Assembly (NCBI RefSeq): GCF_004354045.1
Contig: NZ_SMRT01000001.1
Coordinates: forward strand, 124,001 to 188,000
Direction of reading: 5' to 3'
DNA length: 64,000 nucleotides
From: Paenibacillus piri
GTDB lineage: Bacteria; Bacillota; Bacilli; Paenibacillales; NBRC-103111
In this document: positions 27,195-35,496 of the stretch, one piece after another
Numbering within the stretch: position 1 is the stretch's first letter
Layout: each line of letters begins with the position of its first letter
Position numbers and translations under genes: made by a program
Notes under the pieces: generated by a model
What the model was told of the DNA's origin: nothing
The model's database searches: none
The model's input: only the letters and a program-made list of their open reading frames with translations

Positions 27195-27387
27195 GCCGCG
27201 CCGCGAAGGTCCGGTTATTTGCGCTTTGCCGGTGCCGCATGCATGACGGGGCGCATCTGTCGCATCACAGTTCCGGTTCACGCGAACTATAGACAATCCG
27301 CTTCATGTTCTTTACAGTTGTAAGTAGGTCAGGTTATATGCAGCAATAAGCCGACATGATAAATTCATAAGATTAAAGGAGCTCATA

Positions 27388-27963
27388 ATGAAAACGATAC
27401 TGAAAAAAGCTGTTATCCCCGCCATTGCGCTCAGCATGGTGTTTATCGTTCCGGCCCGGGCGGTCGAGCCTCCGGCCTCCGGACAGGCCGAAGCGCAGCA
27501 GCGGCAGACGCCGTCCCGCGAAATGGCGTTTCAAATCCCGATGAACTCATATTGCAGCGCTGAAAATTCGCTTGATTTCTCGTTTCAATTGTCCAACGCT
27601 GCGGATACGGCCGCCGATCTGACCGTGCGCTTTTACAATCTGGATGGTACGGCGTTCAATGCGGAGGGCTCCTCCTACCGTGAGATCCAGTCCAGTATTG
27701 TGCCCGGTACGGCCTTCCGTCTGAAAGCGAACGCCACGGGGACGTATCATATCAATTTCGGCAATCATAAAAGCTGCAGCGAACGGGTTTACTTGGGTAA
27801 AATTACAGTAAACTCGGGGCAGGCCTCATTGCTGGCGAGAGGCTGGGTGAATGCGAACGGCACAAACGGTGCGAACGGGATCGTCGAGCAGGTAACGGTG
27901 AACGATAACAAAGCGTTCCATCTGGCCACTCCACCCGCCGGAGCCGGACTTGGCGAGCCGTAA
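27388..27963 (+). CDS. Secreted protein of unknown function
   Basis: 191 residues including a signal peptide (MKTILKKAVIPAIALSMVFI, cleavage probably after PARA). The mature part is predicted beta-rich, with two Cys (in NSYCSAENS and HKSCSERV) that could form a disulfide. AAAGGAGCT precedes ATG 27388. It is followed by a strong terminator, so it stands alone. I do not recognise the family. Confidence 0.7.
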   Translation: MKTILKKAVIPAIALSMVFIVPARAVEPPASGQAEAQQRQTPSREMAFQIPMNSYCSAENSLDFSFQLSNAADTAADLTVRFYNLDGTAFNAEGSSYREIQSSIVPGTAFRLKANATGTYHINFGNHKSCSERVYLGKITVNSGQASLLARGWVNANGTNGANGIVEQVTVNDNKAFHLATPPAGAGLGEP

Positions 27964-27972
27964 GCTCAACTA

Positions 27973-28024
27973 AAAAAAGAAGCTTTCCGTCCGCACAGCC
28001 TGCGGCATGGAAAGCTTCTTCAAT
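27973..28024. terminator. Bidirectional intrinsic terminator
   Basis: GAAGCTTTCC pairs with GGAAAGCTTC; an inner CCGCA/TGCGG stem extends it. A run of A on the left gives seven T on the minus strand. It ends the secreted-protein gene from the left and the SRPBCC/ArsR operon from the right. Confidence 0.85.
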
Positions 28025-28175
28025 TTGGCGGCGGCCGGTTGCCTGGGAGCGCATCTCTTGGAATTCAGTCATTCAAGCGTCTCAATAACGCCTGTAGTTG
28101 CAGCCGCTCATTGGCAGTATCCTGCTTGAGGCGTCGCTTAAGGGGACTGTCTGCCGTATGCGCCGCCTATTCGAC

Positions 28176-28556
28176 TTAGTCCGGGGTTTGATCGTCTTTA
28201 AGGCGATTCGGTCCGGTACGATCCGTACCGGTTTCGGAATCAATTTCAACCAAATGCTTGAGCACGTTCAATTTGTTTTCCCAGAAGCGTTCGTAGTAGG
28301 AGAGCCATCGTTTCAGCTCGAGCAGCGGCTCCGGCTGCAGGCTGTACCTCGTTTCGCGGCCAACCTTCCGCTCTCTGACAAGCCCGGCGTCCGATAAAAT
28401 GCGCAAATGCTTGGATACCGCCGTACGGCTCATCGGAAAATGGCCGCTGATTACGGTGACGGCCATTTCTTTGTCGACGAGCAGCTTCAGCAGCTGGCGC
28501 CGGGTCGGATCGGCGATCGCTTGAAACACATCATGCTTGGGCGAGGCGTCAGCCAT
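28176..28556 (-). CDS. ArsR-family transcriptional repressor
   Basis: 126 residues, winged helix: FQAIADPTRRQLLKLLV, recognition region MSRTAVSKHLRILSDAGLV and wing KVGRETRYSLQPEPL. No metal-binding Cys motif is seen; it is of the kind found beside SRPBCC/AHSA1 genes. Its ATG is two bases after the stop of the SRPBCC gene, which implies coupled translation, because no strong ribosome binding site is present. It probably binds the two GAAACC...GGTTTC palindromes in the operon's own promoter. Confidence 0.9.
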   Translation of the reverse strand: MADASPKHDVFQAIADPTRRQLLKLLVDKEMAVTVISGHFPMSRTAVSKHLRILSDAGLVRERKVGRETRYSLQPEPLLELKRWLSYYERFWENKLNVLKHLVEIDSETGTDRTGPNRLKDDQTPD

Positions 28557-28557
28557 A

Positions 28558-28986
28558 TTAGGCTTCGACCAGCTTGGCAAGCCGCGGAAGCACGAACGCT
28601 TCCCAGCCGTGATCCATTCTGTCGCGGACCACTTTGTGGCTCTCCCCGAACTCGGTAGTCTGTTCGGCTCCCCAACCCGCATGGGTAAGCGTGAACTCGG
28701 TTTTGCCGCCGACATCCTTCAAATCGAACGAAATTCCCCAGTCTTTCCCCCATGTAAAAGCGAGTCGGTAAGGAGGGTCGAGCTCCGTCACTTTGCAATA
28801 AGAAGTGCCGTATTGCTCCGCGTTGATGGAAAATTCGAAGCCGAGCACCGGTTGAAAATCATTGGGCATAAACCAGGCGGCAATGCCTTCTGACGTGGAC
28901 ACGGTGTCCCATACTTTTTGAATCGGCGCGTTCAGCAAAATGGTGCGGCGAATATCCGGCAATGCGGCGTGATCATTATGTGACAT
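28558..28986 (-). CDS. SRPBCC (AHSA1-like) domain protein
   Basis: 142 residues with the START-like/AHSA1 fold: IRRTILLNAPIQKVWDTVS, then EGIAAWFMPNDFQP, and the terminal helix. Such proteins bind hydrophobic ligands in a deep pocket; the ligand here is unknown. GGAGG precedes ATG 28986. It is the first gene of an autoregulated two-gene operon with the ArsR repressor; the SRPBCC protein may remove or modify the inducer. Confidence 0.9.
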   Translation of the reverse strand: MSHNDHAALPDIRRTILLNAPIQKVWDTVSTSEGIAAWFMPNDFQPVLGFEFSINAEQYGTSYCKVTELDPPYRLAFTWGKDWGISFDLKDVGGKTEFTLTHAGWGAEQTTEFGESHKVVRDRMDHGWEAFVLPRLAKLVEA

Positions 28987-29011
28987 AAGAAAACCTCCAA
29001 TGGATAATTAT

Positions 29012-29064
29012 GAAACCAAATGGTTTCGAATTTTATTATACGAAACCATTTGGTTTCGTGTCAA
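29012..29064 (-). promoter_or_regulatory. Strong promoter with two palindromic operators (SRPBCC/ArsR operon)
   Basis: Perfect -35 TTGACA (29059-29064) and perfect -10 TATAAT (29035-29040) on the minus strand, 18-bp spacer. The spacer contains GAAACCAAATGGTTTC (minus-strand reading of 29042-29057); its exact reverse complement as a second palindrome lies just downstream of the -10 (29012-29027). Centres are 30 bp apart. A repressor bound to both would block polymerase. Confidence 0.85.
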
Positions 29065-29243
29065 GTCATCGCTGCCCCAGGCTTCTTTTTTCAGTTCGCT
29101 CTTCACCGGAGCATGCTGCGGCGCTGAACGGCCGGTTGTTCGTCCTCATTTGGAATGAACCGGTAAAGGGCCGTATTTAGCGAAGCTGCAGCCCCACCGG
29201 GCGCCGCCGGGTCTAAATGCCCGTTTTATTGCCCATACTGACT

Positions 29244-29340
29244 AGTGAACTCGTTCAGCTTTGCTGAACATCGGGGAATCAGATGGGGACTCTACCCCAG
29301 CTGATTCAAGACCCACCTTAGAGGTGGGGGTCTTAACCCG
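29244..29340 (+). repeat. 97-bp three-hairpin dispersed repeat, copy 2
   Basis: 93 of 97 positions match the copy at 21813-21909. Here all three stems are intact: GTTCAGC/GCTGAAC, GAATCAG/CTGATTC with GGGG/CCCC, and CCCACCT/AGGTGGG. The better pairing suggests this copy is nearer the ancestral form. Confidence 0.75.
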
Positions 29341-29387
29341 ATAAAGTCGTAATCGGATAAAACGCGGCACGAATGGGGGAGAAAAAT

Positions 29388-29648
29388 ATGCTGCCTGTAC
29401 ATTGGCGGCTGGCCGAGCTGTGGACGATCAGCCGGCAGCGGGATTTGACAGAAGACGAGCAATCCGAAATATCGGCTTGTCTGCATTATAATGCTATTTA
29501 TGCACGGAAATTATCCGGCCTCTACAACCTGTCGCTGGCCGCTTCCATCTGCGGCGATACGGAGTGGCAGCACGACATTTGCAGGCAGCTCGAGAAGTTG
29601 ACGGGCCAGAGCAATATTTACCCGAATTCCGCAAGCAGCAACGCGTAA
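29388..29648 (+). CDS. Small conserved-looking protein of unknown function
   Basis: 86 residues, mainly helical, soluble (MLPVHWRLAELWTISRQRD start). GGGGGAG lies 6-7 nt before ATG 29388; an earlier in-frame ATG at 29373 would overlap that site. It looks like the short helical proteins often annotated as DUF in Paenibacillus, but I cannot name a function. It begins 48 bp after the 97-bp repeat. Confidence 0.6.
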   Translation: MLPVHWRLAELWTISRQRDLTEDEQSEISACLHYNAIYARKLSGLYNLSLAASICGDTEWQHDICRQLEKLTGQSNIYPNSASSNA

Positions 29649-29701
29649 CGAAACGCAAACTAACGTAATCCAATGCAGCCCAACCATCCAAAAGCCAGTC
29701 A

Positions 29702-29745
29702 ACCGGAGCTTCAGCTTTAGCTGACGTTCCGGCTTGTCTGGCTTT
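29702..29745 (+). terminator. Probable terminator before the helicase gene
   Basis: CCGGA...CAGC-TTTA-GCTG...TCCGG imperfect stem, followed 10 nt later by TTTTT. The distance to the T-run makes this less certain. Confidence 0.45.
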
Positions 29746-29806
29746 TTGCGCCGACTCGGTTCCGATAAAATGTTTTGCTTTTATGGAGCGGCCATGCAAT
29801 AATTAA

Positions 29807-31816
29807 ATGTTCATCCGTACTCGTACCGCAGCTACGGACTTTTTGGAATTTGATTTGATGGAGGCGCTTTTTCAAGTGGAGAGATATCCTTTTACGTACG
29901 ACCACTCCCGGCCGTTCATCCAACAGGCAGGCGAATGGGTGGCGGATGTGTTCTACGATATGCTGCCGGAAGCCGGCTTTGAGGTTCGCGACGAACAGAT
30001 TTATATGGCTTTTCAGCTCGAGCGGGCGTTTGCCGAGAAGCGGACGATTTTCGCGGAAGCCGGTGTAGGCACGGGCAAGACGCTTGTTTATTTGCTTTAT
30101 GCGGTTTGCTGGGCCCGCTACAAGCGGCAGCCTGCGGTTATCGCCTGTGCGGATGAGTCGCTGATCGAGCAGCTGGTGAAACCCGAAGGGGACGTTGCGA
30201 AGCTGGCCCGCCATCTGGGATTGGCGATCGACGCCCGGCTCGGCAAGTCTCCCGACCAGTATGTGTGTCTGCGCAAGCTCGATGAAGCGAGGCTTGGACA
30301 TGAGGAGACCATGCTGTACATGGAGCTATATGAAAGCTTACCGGAATTTGTTCACTCTTATGAAGCGCTGCAATCGTTCCATGCCTACGGGGACAGGAAG
30401 CAGTATCCGCATTTGAACGACGAGCAGTGGAACCGGATCAGCTGGGATGCGTTTCAGGATTGCTTTGTCTGCAATCAGCGGCACCGCTGCGGGCAGACGC
30501 TGTCGCGCGATCATTACAGGCGGGCGGCCGATCTGATCATCTGCTCGCATGATTTTTATATGGAGCACGTATGGACGCTGGAAGGCAGAAAGCGGGAGGG
30601 CCAGCTGCCGCTGCTGCCGGAGCATTGCGCCGTCGTGTTCGACGAGGGACATCTGCTCGAATCCGCCGCGCAGAAGGCTTTGACTTACAAGCTGAAGCAT
30701 ATCGTATTTGAAGAACTGATTACCCGACTGCTGAAAGGGGAGGTGCGGGAGTCGCTCGCTTTGATCATCGATGAGGCGATTGAGCGGAGCGAAGCGATGT
30801 TCGACGTTCTGGAGCGGCAGAGCATACCGATCCCCGGCTCCGACCGGAAGCAAGTCGTTCTGAACGAGCGGCTGCTTCGGGAAATTCACGAGTTTCAACA
30901 GCTGCTCGCCCGAATCGAGGAGGAGCTTGTGTTCGAGAGCGCGCTGTTCACGCTGAACGAATATCAGCTGCGCATCGTTGAAGAGCATCTCGAAATGATG
31001 CAGAAGGCGCTCGGCCTGTTCCGGCATGCAGATTCGCCCGTATGCTGGGCAACGGATAGCATTAACGGGCAGACTCTTGTCATTATGCCGAGGACGGTCA
31101 AGGAGGTGCTGCGCGAGGGCGTATTCCGGTCCGGCATCCCGATCGTTTTTTCCTCGGCGACATTATCGGTGGGAGGCTCATTCGATTATGTAGTCGATAG
31201 TCTTGGCATCGAGGACCACTTGTCTTTTTCCGTCGACTCTCCTTACGATTACGAGCATCAGATGGATGTGTTTGCGCCCAAATGGTCCTATGGAGGAACC
31301 TTTTCGGAAAAAATGAAAACGGCGGTCCGGCTGCTGGAGCGAACGGGCGGCAGAGCGTTGATCTTATTTCCGTCCAAAGACGAGCTGCAGCGGTTTAAAA
31401 AAGAAATCGTCCATTATCCGGAATGCGCGGACATGCGCCTGATGTTCGAGGGCGATCAGGAAATAAGCGGCTTGATTGCGGACTTTCAAAACGACGAGCC
31501 GAGCGTGCTGTGCGCGATCAGCTTATGGGAAGGGCTGGACGTACCAGGGCCGTCGCTTTCGAATGTGATCGTCTGGTCGCTGCCTTTTCCGCCGCAGGAC
31601 CCGGTGTTTATGGCCAAACGGCAAGCGTCGGCATCCCCATTCGAGGAGGTGGATCTTCCGTATATGCTGCTGCGCCTCAAGCAAGGGATGGGCCGTTTGA
31701 TCCGCTCGCGCGAGGACAGCGGTCTGATCGCGATTCTCGGCGAGGATTGGGAGCCGCTTAAAGGGTATATCGAAAGCGTCCTCCCACCGGGCGTCCAGTT
31801 GAAAGAAACATGTTGA
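29807..31816 (+). CDS. DinG/XPD-family ATP-dependent DNA helicase with Fe-S cysteines
   Basis: 669-residue superfamily 2 helicase. Walker A EAGVGTGKT (about 84-92), DEAH box variant VVFDEGHLLES (about 278), helicase C-terminal motifs SLWEGLDVPG and LKQGMGRLIRS. Four cysteines that match an iron-sulfur cluster lie between motifs I and II: one in YVCLRKL (about 153), then CxxC and a further Cys in DCFVCNQRHRC (about 219-228). It would unwind DNA 5' to 3' in repair or recombination. The start is uncertain: ATG 29807 lacks a clear ribosome binding site, and ATG 29858 is an alternative, but the residues between look family-like. Confidence 0.88.
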   Translation: MFIRTRTAATDFLEFDLMEALFQVERYPFTYDHSRPFIQQAGEWVADVFYDMLPEAGFEVRDEQIYMAFQLERAFAEKRTIFAEAGVGTGKTLVYLLYAVCWARYKRQPAVIACADESLIEQLVKPEGDVAKLARHLGLAIDARLGKSPDQYVCLRKLDEARLGHEETMLYMELYESLPEFVHSYEALQSFHAYGDRKQYPHLNDEQWNRISWDAFQDCFVCNQRHRCGQTLSRDHYRRAADLIICSHDFYMEHVWTLEGRKREGQLPLLPEHCAVVFDEGHLLESAAQKALTYKLKHIVFEELITRLLKGEVRESLALIIDEAIERSEAMFDVLERQSIPIPGSDRKQVVLNERLLREIHEFQQLLARIEEELVFESALFTLNEYQLRIVEEHLEMMQKALGLFRHADSPVCWATDSINGQTLVIMPRTVKEVLREGVFRSGIPIVFSSATLSVGGSFDYVVDSLGIEDHLSFSVDSPYDYEHQMDVFAPKWSYGGTFSEKMKTAVRLLERTGGRALILFPSKDELQRFKKEIVHYPECADMRLMFEGDQEISGLIADFQNDEPSVLCAISLWEGLDVPGPSLSNVIVWSLPFPPQDPVFMAKRQASASPFEEVDLPYMLLRLKQGMGRLIRSREDSGLIAILGEDWEPLKGYIESVLPPGVQLKETC

Positions 31817-32012
31817 ACCTTTAGCCGCCAAACCCCATGCAGAAGGGAATGAGCCTTCATCCGCATCGGGGGCCACTGAAAAAGTCCTATGATTCCCAAG
31901 GATAATATGCTGCGGCAAATCAATGAGCTCGTTGACTTTTCCTTTGTGTATGAAGAATTTAAATACGTTTCATAAAAGCGGGTACTTCAAGGAGAAGGCA
32001 AAAGAACAGCAT

Positions 32013-32056
32013 AAAGACGACCTTTCATCCAAAAATCTGGATAATGGTCGTCTTTT
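32013..32056. terminator. Bidirectional intrinsic terminator
   Basis: AAAGACGACC / GGTCGTCTTT stem with an inner ATCC/GGAT pair, T-run after it on the plus strand. Confidence 0.8.
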
Positions 32057-32132
32057 GCTTTGATCTTTAGTGGCTGCTCACCAGAAAACACAAGTTCTTC
32101 AGTGACCCCGCTGAAGGCCGGGTTTTTCTTAT

Positions 32133-32180
32133 AATGATAGAAAGTATAAGTTTTCAGCGGAGCTGAAGCATTCTATCATT
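32133..32180. repeat. Palindromic hairpin element
   Basis: Perfect 10-bp arms AATGATAGAA (32133-32142) and TTCTATCATT (32171-32180), with an inner TTCAGC/GCTGAA stem. It starts with GAAAGTATAAG, like the head of the element at 3462 (GAAAGGATAAG), so it may be a third, divergent relative. Confidence 0.5.
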
Positions 32181-32377
32181 TCAAGAAAACCTACATTTAA
32201 ATCGCGGTCGCTCATCTTGGATAGGTCTCGACAGAGGTTTACTTATGTGCGGAGATTACATTCAATGGGAATGCATGGTTTTGTTTCGTTTGGGATGCTT
32301 CGATAACGGCACCAGGCGTTGATCTCCCGACTAAATCACCAAAGCAAGGGGCGGCAATGAAATTTTTTTGCAAAAAC

Positions 32378-32444
32378 CTTTACAAAATATTAACAAATGA
32401 GGAGGATTTGATATATTTATAAGGAATGTGAATATTTTGTAAAG
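32378..32444 (+). promoter_or_regulatory. Promoter flanked by a perfect 14-bp inverted repeat
   Basis: CTTTACAAAATATT (32378-32391) is exactly inverted as AATATTTTGTAAAG (32431-32444). Between and over the left arm sit a possible -35 TTAACA (32390-32395) and -10 TATATT (32412-32417), 16 bp apart. The right arm runs into the ribosome binding site AGAGGTGAT. A dimeric regulator could bind each arm, or the arms could pair in RNA if an upstream start is used. Confidence 0.65.
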
Positions 32445-32457
32445 AGGTGATCCGGAT

Positions 32458-33357
32458 ATGTACACGCTCTCTCTGCATGAAGCCTGTCACGAACAGCTGG
32501 AACGCATCGGATCGAAAGCGCTGCAGCTGGCCAAATTGACCGGGCACAACATCCGAATACCGGGTGGTTTTATTGTGACCTCTGATGCTCTGGACCGTTT
32601 TTTGACGGACAATGGACTGCAGCCGGATGAGTCGATGACCGATCTTGAAACCCGGTTTATTCATGCTGCGGTGCCGCCTGAAATTCGTCATGAGGTCGTT
32701 GCCGCGTTCGAGCAGCTGCAAAGTCAGGAAAAGCAGGTCGCCGTTGCCGTCAGGTCTTCCTCCTCGGCCGAGGATTTGGAGGAAGCTTCTTTCGCGGGCC
32801 AATACGAGACGATTTTGAACGTGACCGATCTGCCGCATTTGCTGGAAAGCTTGAAGCGCTGTTGGGCATCGCTGTTTTCCGCGAGGGTGAGAGGCTACGC
32901 ACGGCAAAAAAACGTCGATGTCCATGCCAGCAGCCTGCCGATGGGCGTGCTGGTGCAGCAGATGGTGCAAGCGGACGTGTCGGGCGTTATTTTCAGCATG
33001 AATCCGGTGACGAAGGACCGGGGCGAAATGATTATTAACGCCAGCTACGGCTTGGGCGAAGCGATCGTATCGGGACTTGTGACGCCGGATACGTATTACA
33101 TCGGCAAGACGGACCGCAGCATCCGCAAGGAGCTGGGTTTGAAAGAGATGAAGATTGTTGCCGCAGCCAAGGAAACGGTGGAGCAGGAGACAACGGAAGA
33201 GGAGCAGAATCGATTCTGCTTGACCGATCCGCAAATCGGGGAGCTGGCTGAGGAGACGCAGAAGATTGAGGCGTTTTTCGGGATGCCGGTCGATATCGAA
33301 TTTGCCGTCAAAGACAGCCGCGTCTATATTCTTCAAGCCCGTCCCATTACAGCTTAG
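32458..33357 (+). CDS. PEP synthase / rifampin phosphotransferase-like ATP-binding subunit (split enzyme, N-part)
   Basis: 299 residues that cover only the ATP-grasp domain of the PPDK/PEP-synthase family. Marks: LERIGSKALQLAKLTG and IPGGFIVTSDAL near the N-terminus, VAVRSSSSAEDLEEASFAGQYET (about 95-118), VQADVSGVIFSMNPVT, SYGLGEAIVSG and the terminal IEFAVKDSRVYILQARPITA. The last segment is where the ATP domain of one-chain rifampin phosphotransferases ends, so the gene stops at a domain boundary. GAGGTGAT precedes ATG 32458. It would transfer phosphate from ATP to the His domain encoded by the gene at 33865. Substrate unknown. Confidence 0.88.
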   Translation: MYTLSLHEACHEQLERIGSKALQLAKLTGHNIRIPGGFIVTSDALDRFLTDNGLQPDESMTDLETRFIHAAVPPEIRHEVVAAFEQLQSQEKQVAVAVRSSSSAEDLEEASFAGQYETILNVTDLPHLLESLKRCWASLFSARVRGYARQKNVDVHASSLPMGVLVQQMVQADVSGVIFSMNPVTKDRGEMIINASYGLGEAIVSGLVTPDTYYIGKTDRSIRKELGLKEMKIVAAAKETVEQETTEEEQNRFCLTDPQIGELAEETQKIEAFFGMPVDIEFAVKDSRVYILQARPITA

Positions 33358-33864
33358 CGCATCGCATCTATCCGGAAGCATATATGCCTCACACGAGGGT
33401 GGATTATAGTTCCGAGCATTGGCCTATCAGACACATCCGCAAACCATCCAATCACAACTCCAACCGCCAACCGAACTGCCAACCGAACCGGACACTGAGC
33501 CTCTGACCTTCATCTGGACACCATTTGACCAAGACGCTTAAGCAAGACGCCGCATCGCCAAATCATCCAACCAGACGCCAAACCATACACAGAACCGGAC
33601 GTCAAACCATCCAACAGGACCCCGAACGGATATCCAACCAGACACCGAACGGAATGCCTAACCAAACACCGAACCGGATATCGAGCCTGACACCTTGATA
33701 TCGAACCAGATAATGTACCGGACACCGAACCGGAGATGGACCACAAGACACCTTATCCAGGCTTCCAGCGCTATTCAAAAAGAAGATCATGCATTCCCGA
33801 CGACCCGCAAGACCCGTAAGCTCATTCACCCATTTTGCCGATTATAAAGGAGGACATGTTTATT
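33358..33864. other. Long spacer inside the split-enzyme operon
   Basis: No gene seen on either strand apart from short repetitive frames inside the A/C-rich repeats. No terminator hairpin and no clear promoter was recognised, so the genes on either side could still be one transcript. Confidence 0.45.
33425..33760 (+). repeat. A/C-rich degenerate 12-bp repeats between the two enzyme halves
   Basis: About 330 bp poor in G and rich in A and C on the plus strand. Variants of CCGGACACCGAA recur (for instance around 33490, 33640, 33660 and 33725). Read in changing frames the unit would encode P-D-T-E. The stretch has no continuous reading frame. It could be a decayed protein linker, a spacer that grew by slippage, or, being unstructured and C-rich, a Rho entry site. 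Confidence 0.6.
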
Positions 33865-35496
33865 ATGACCGTTCTAACGCCGTTTCAAAGTACGCTCATG
33901 CTTAACGACGAAGACAAACAGCAAAGCTTCTGGGTGCAGGACGATGTCCATCTGGCCCATGCGTTAACGCCCTTATTCGCTTCTTTTATGGTACCTGCGG
34001 TTACGGAAGGCACGAAGCTCGCTTTTGACAATTTGAAGCTGCCGATGCTGCAATTTCGCTTCAAGCTGGCGGACGGCCGCGTTTATCAGGACACGGTGCC
34101 CTATCCTGCCGATCCGCAGCAGCGTTTCGAAGAGCATAAGAGCGTGGTGGGACCGCTGCTGCCGGTATTGAAGCAGACGCTGCAGGGTTATGTCGACAAC
34201 GAGTTTTTGCCGTTTTACCGGCGTTTGGACGACTACCGCAAGCAGCCGCTGACATTGGCGGAAGCGCGGGACAAAGTCAGGGAGCTGCACGATTTTTACC
34301 GCAGGGCGTGGCAGCTTCATTTTGAAATTGTGCTGCCGCGTACCTCGTTCCTGGTGCTGGAGCAAATGTACGGCCAATTAACCGGTGAAACGAATACCGC
34401 CGTTGTTTACGATATGCTGTCCGGCGTTATGAACAAGTCGCTCGAAACCGACAGAGAGCTGTGGAAGCTGGCCGAACAGGCGAACCGGTCGCCGGAAACG
34501 AAGGCCGTTTTCGCCAGTCCGGCGGAATCGGGCTACAGGGTGCTGCTGGATCGCTCGGAGGCTGGCCGAGAGCTGCTGGAGCGGCTGCGGCAGGTGTTGG
34601 AAGTATACGGTTACCGTTCGTCGAATTCGCATGAATTTTGCGACGAAACCTGGGTGGAAAATCCGGAGCATGCTTTGCGCATCATTGCCTCCTATACGCA
34701 GAAAAGCTACGATTTCGACCGCGAGTATGCCGAGACGGTACGGGAACGGGAGGCGCGGACAGCGGCAGCGCTGGACAAAATGCCGGAAGGCGAATTGAAG
34801 CAGTCATTCTTACAGCTGTATGAATGGGCGCTCCACAGCTGGGGTTTGGATGAGGATCACCATTTCTATATCGATGCGATGCTTCCGGCCAAGTCCAGAT
34901 TGTTTCTGTTAAAGGTCGGCGAGCTTCTCGTCGAGCACGGCGCCGTCCAAGACAGGGAGGACATCTTCTTCCTGTATCTGGATGAACTGCTGGATGCGTT
35001 GTCCGCTCCAGCGGCGCTGCAGGCCACGGTAGAGGGGCGGAGGCGCGAGCATGCCGCCAACCAGCAGAAGCAGGCCGCGCCGTTCTACGGCAAGCCGCCC
35101 GAACGCCCGGCGGACCCGGGGCTGGAGCGCATTTTTGGCGGCAAACCGCCGGAAATCCGGGAGAAGGAGCAGACTTTCACCGGTTATGCCGCGTCACAGG
35201 GCGTTTACACAGGAACGGTGAAAGTCGTCCGCAGTGCGGAAGATTTTGTGAAGGTCAAGCAGGGCGATGTGCTCGTATGCAAAACGACTACGCCGCCGTG
35301 GACGGTGCTGTTTTCCGTCGTGGGAGCGATCGTCACCGATGCCGGAGGCATTTTGTCGCATGCGGGGACAGTCGCAAGGGAATACAAGCTGCCCGCTGTC
35401 GTAGGAACGAAAATCGCGACGACCGTGCTGAAGGACGGCGACAGTGTGACGGTGGACGGAACCGGGGGAGTTGTTCATTTTGGCCAATCGTCGTAG
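33865..35496 (+). CDS. PEP-utilising enzyme, substrate-binding plus swivelling His domain (split enzyme, C-part)
   Basis: 543 residues from ATG 33865, which follows AAAGGAGG at 33847-33853; ATG 33856 is in frame but only 2 bp from it. The long N-terminal region (about 1-440; WVQDDVHLAHALTPLFASF near the start) corresponds to the substrate domain of rifampin-phosphotransferase-like proteins. The C-terminal swivelling domain has the phosphohistidine in GGILSHAGTVAREYKLPAVVGT (His about 499). Together with the 299-residue ATP subunit the sum matches a one-chain enzyme of about 850-870 residues. It overlaps the MFS exporter gene, so detoxification or export of a compound is a reasonable guess. 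Confidence 0.85.
   Translation: MTVLTPFQSTLMLNDEDKQQSFWVQDDVHLAHALTPLFASFMVPAVTEGTKLAFDNLKLPMLQFRFKLADGRVYQDTVPYPADPQQRFEEHKSVVGPLLPVLKQTLQGYVDNEFLPFYRRLDDYRKQPLTLAEARDKVRELHDFYRRAWQLHFEIVLPRTSFLVLEQMYGQLTGETNTAVVYDMLSGVMNKSLETDRELWKLAEQANRSPETKAVFASPAESGYRVLLDRSEAGRELLERLRQVLEVYGYRSSNSHEFCDETWVENPEHALRIIASYTQKSYDFDREYAETVREREARTAAALDKMPEGELKQSFLQLYEWALHSWGLDEDHHFYIDAMLPAKSRLFLLKVGELLVEHGAVQDREDIFFLYLDELLDALSAPAALQATVEGRRREHAANQQKQAAPFYGKPPERPADPGLERIFGGKPPEIREKEQTFTGYAASQGVYTGTVKVVRSAEDFVKVKQGDVLVCKTTTPPWTVLFSVVGAIVTDAGGILSHAGTVAREYKLPAVVGTKIATTVLKDGDSVTVDGTGGVVHFGQSS

Larger units (their letters stand above)
31817..32457. other. Intergenic region before the split PEP-utilising genes
   Basis: Holds a bidirectional terminator at 32013, a hairpin of 10-bp arms at 32133-32180 and the promoter with its inverted repeat at 32378-32444. 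No gene was seen. Confidence 0.55.

Noticed and set aside
33425-33760. CRISPR array
   Set aside because: Repeats are about 12 bp, degenerate and without unique spacers of constant length; no cas genes are present.
33510-33829. Repetitive short frames on the minus strand in the A/C-rich spacer
   Set aside because: They simply mirror the 12-bp repeat and lack starts with ribosome binding sites.
32458-35496. Single rph gene broken by a simple frameshift
   Set aside because: The halves are 500 bp apart, each has its own strong ribosome binding site, and the break is exactly at a domain boundary.
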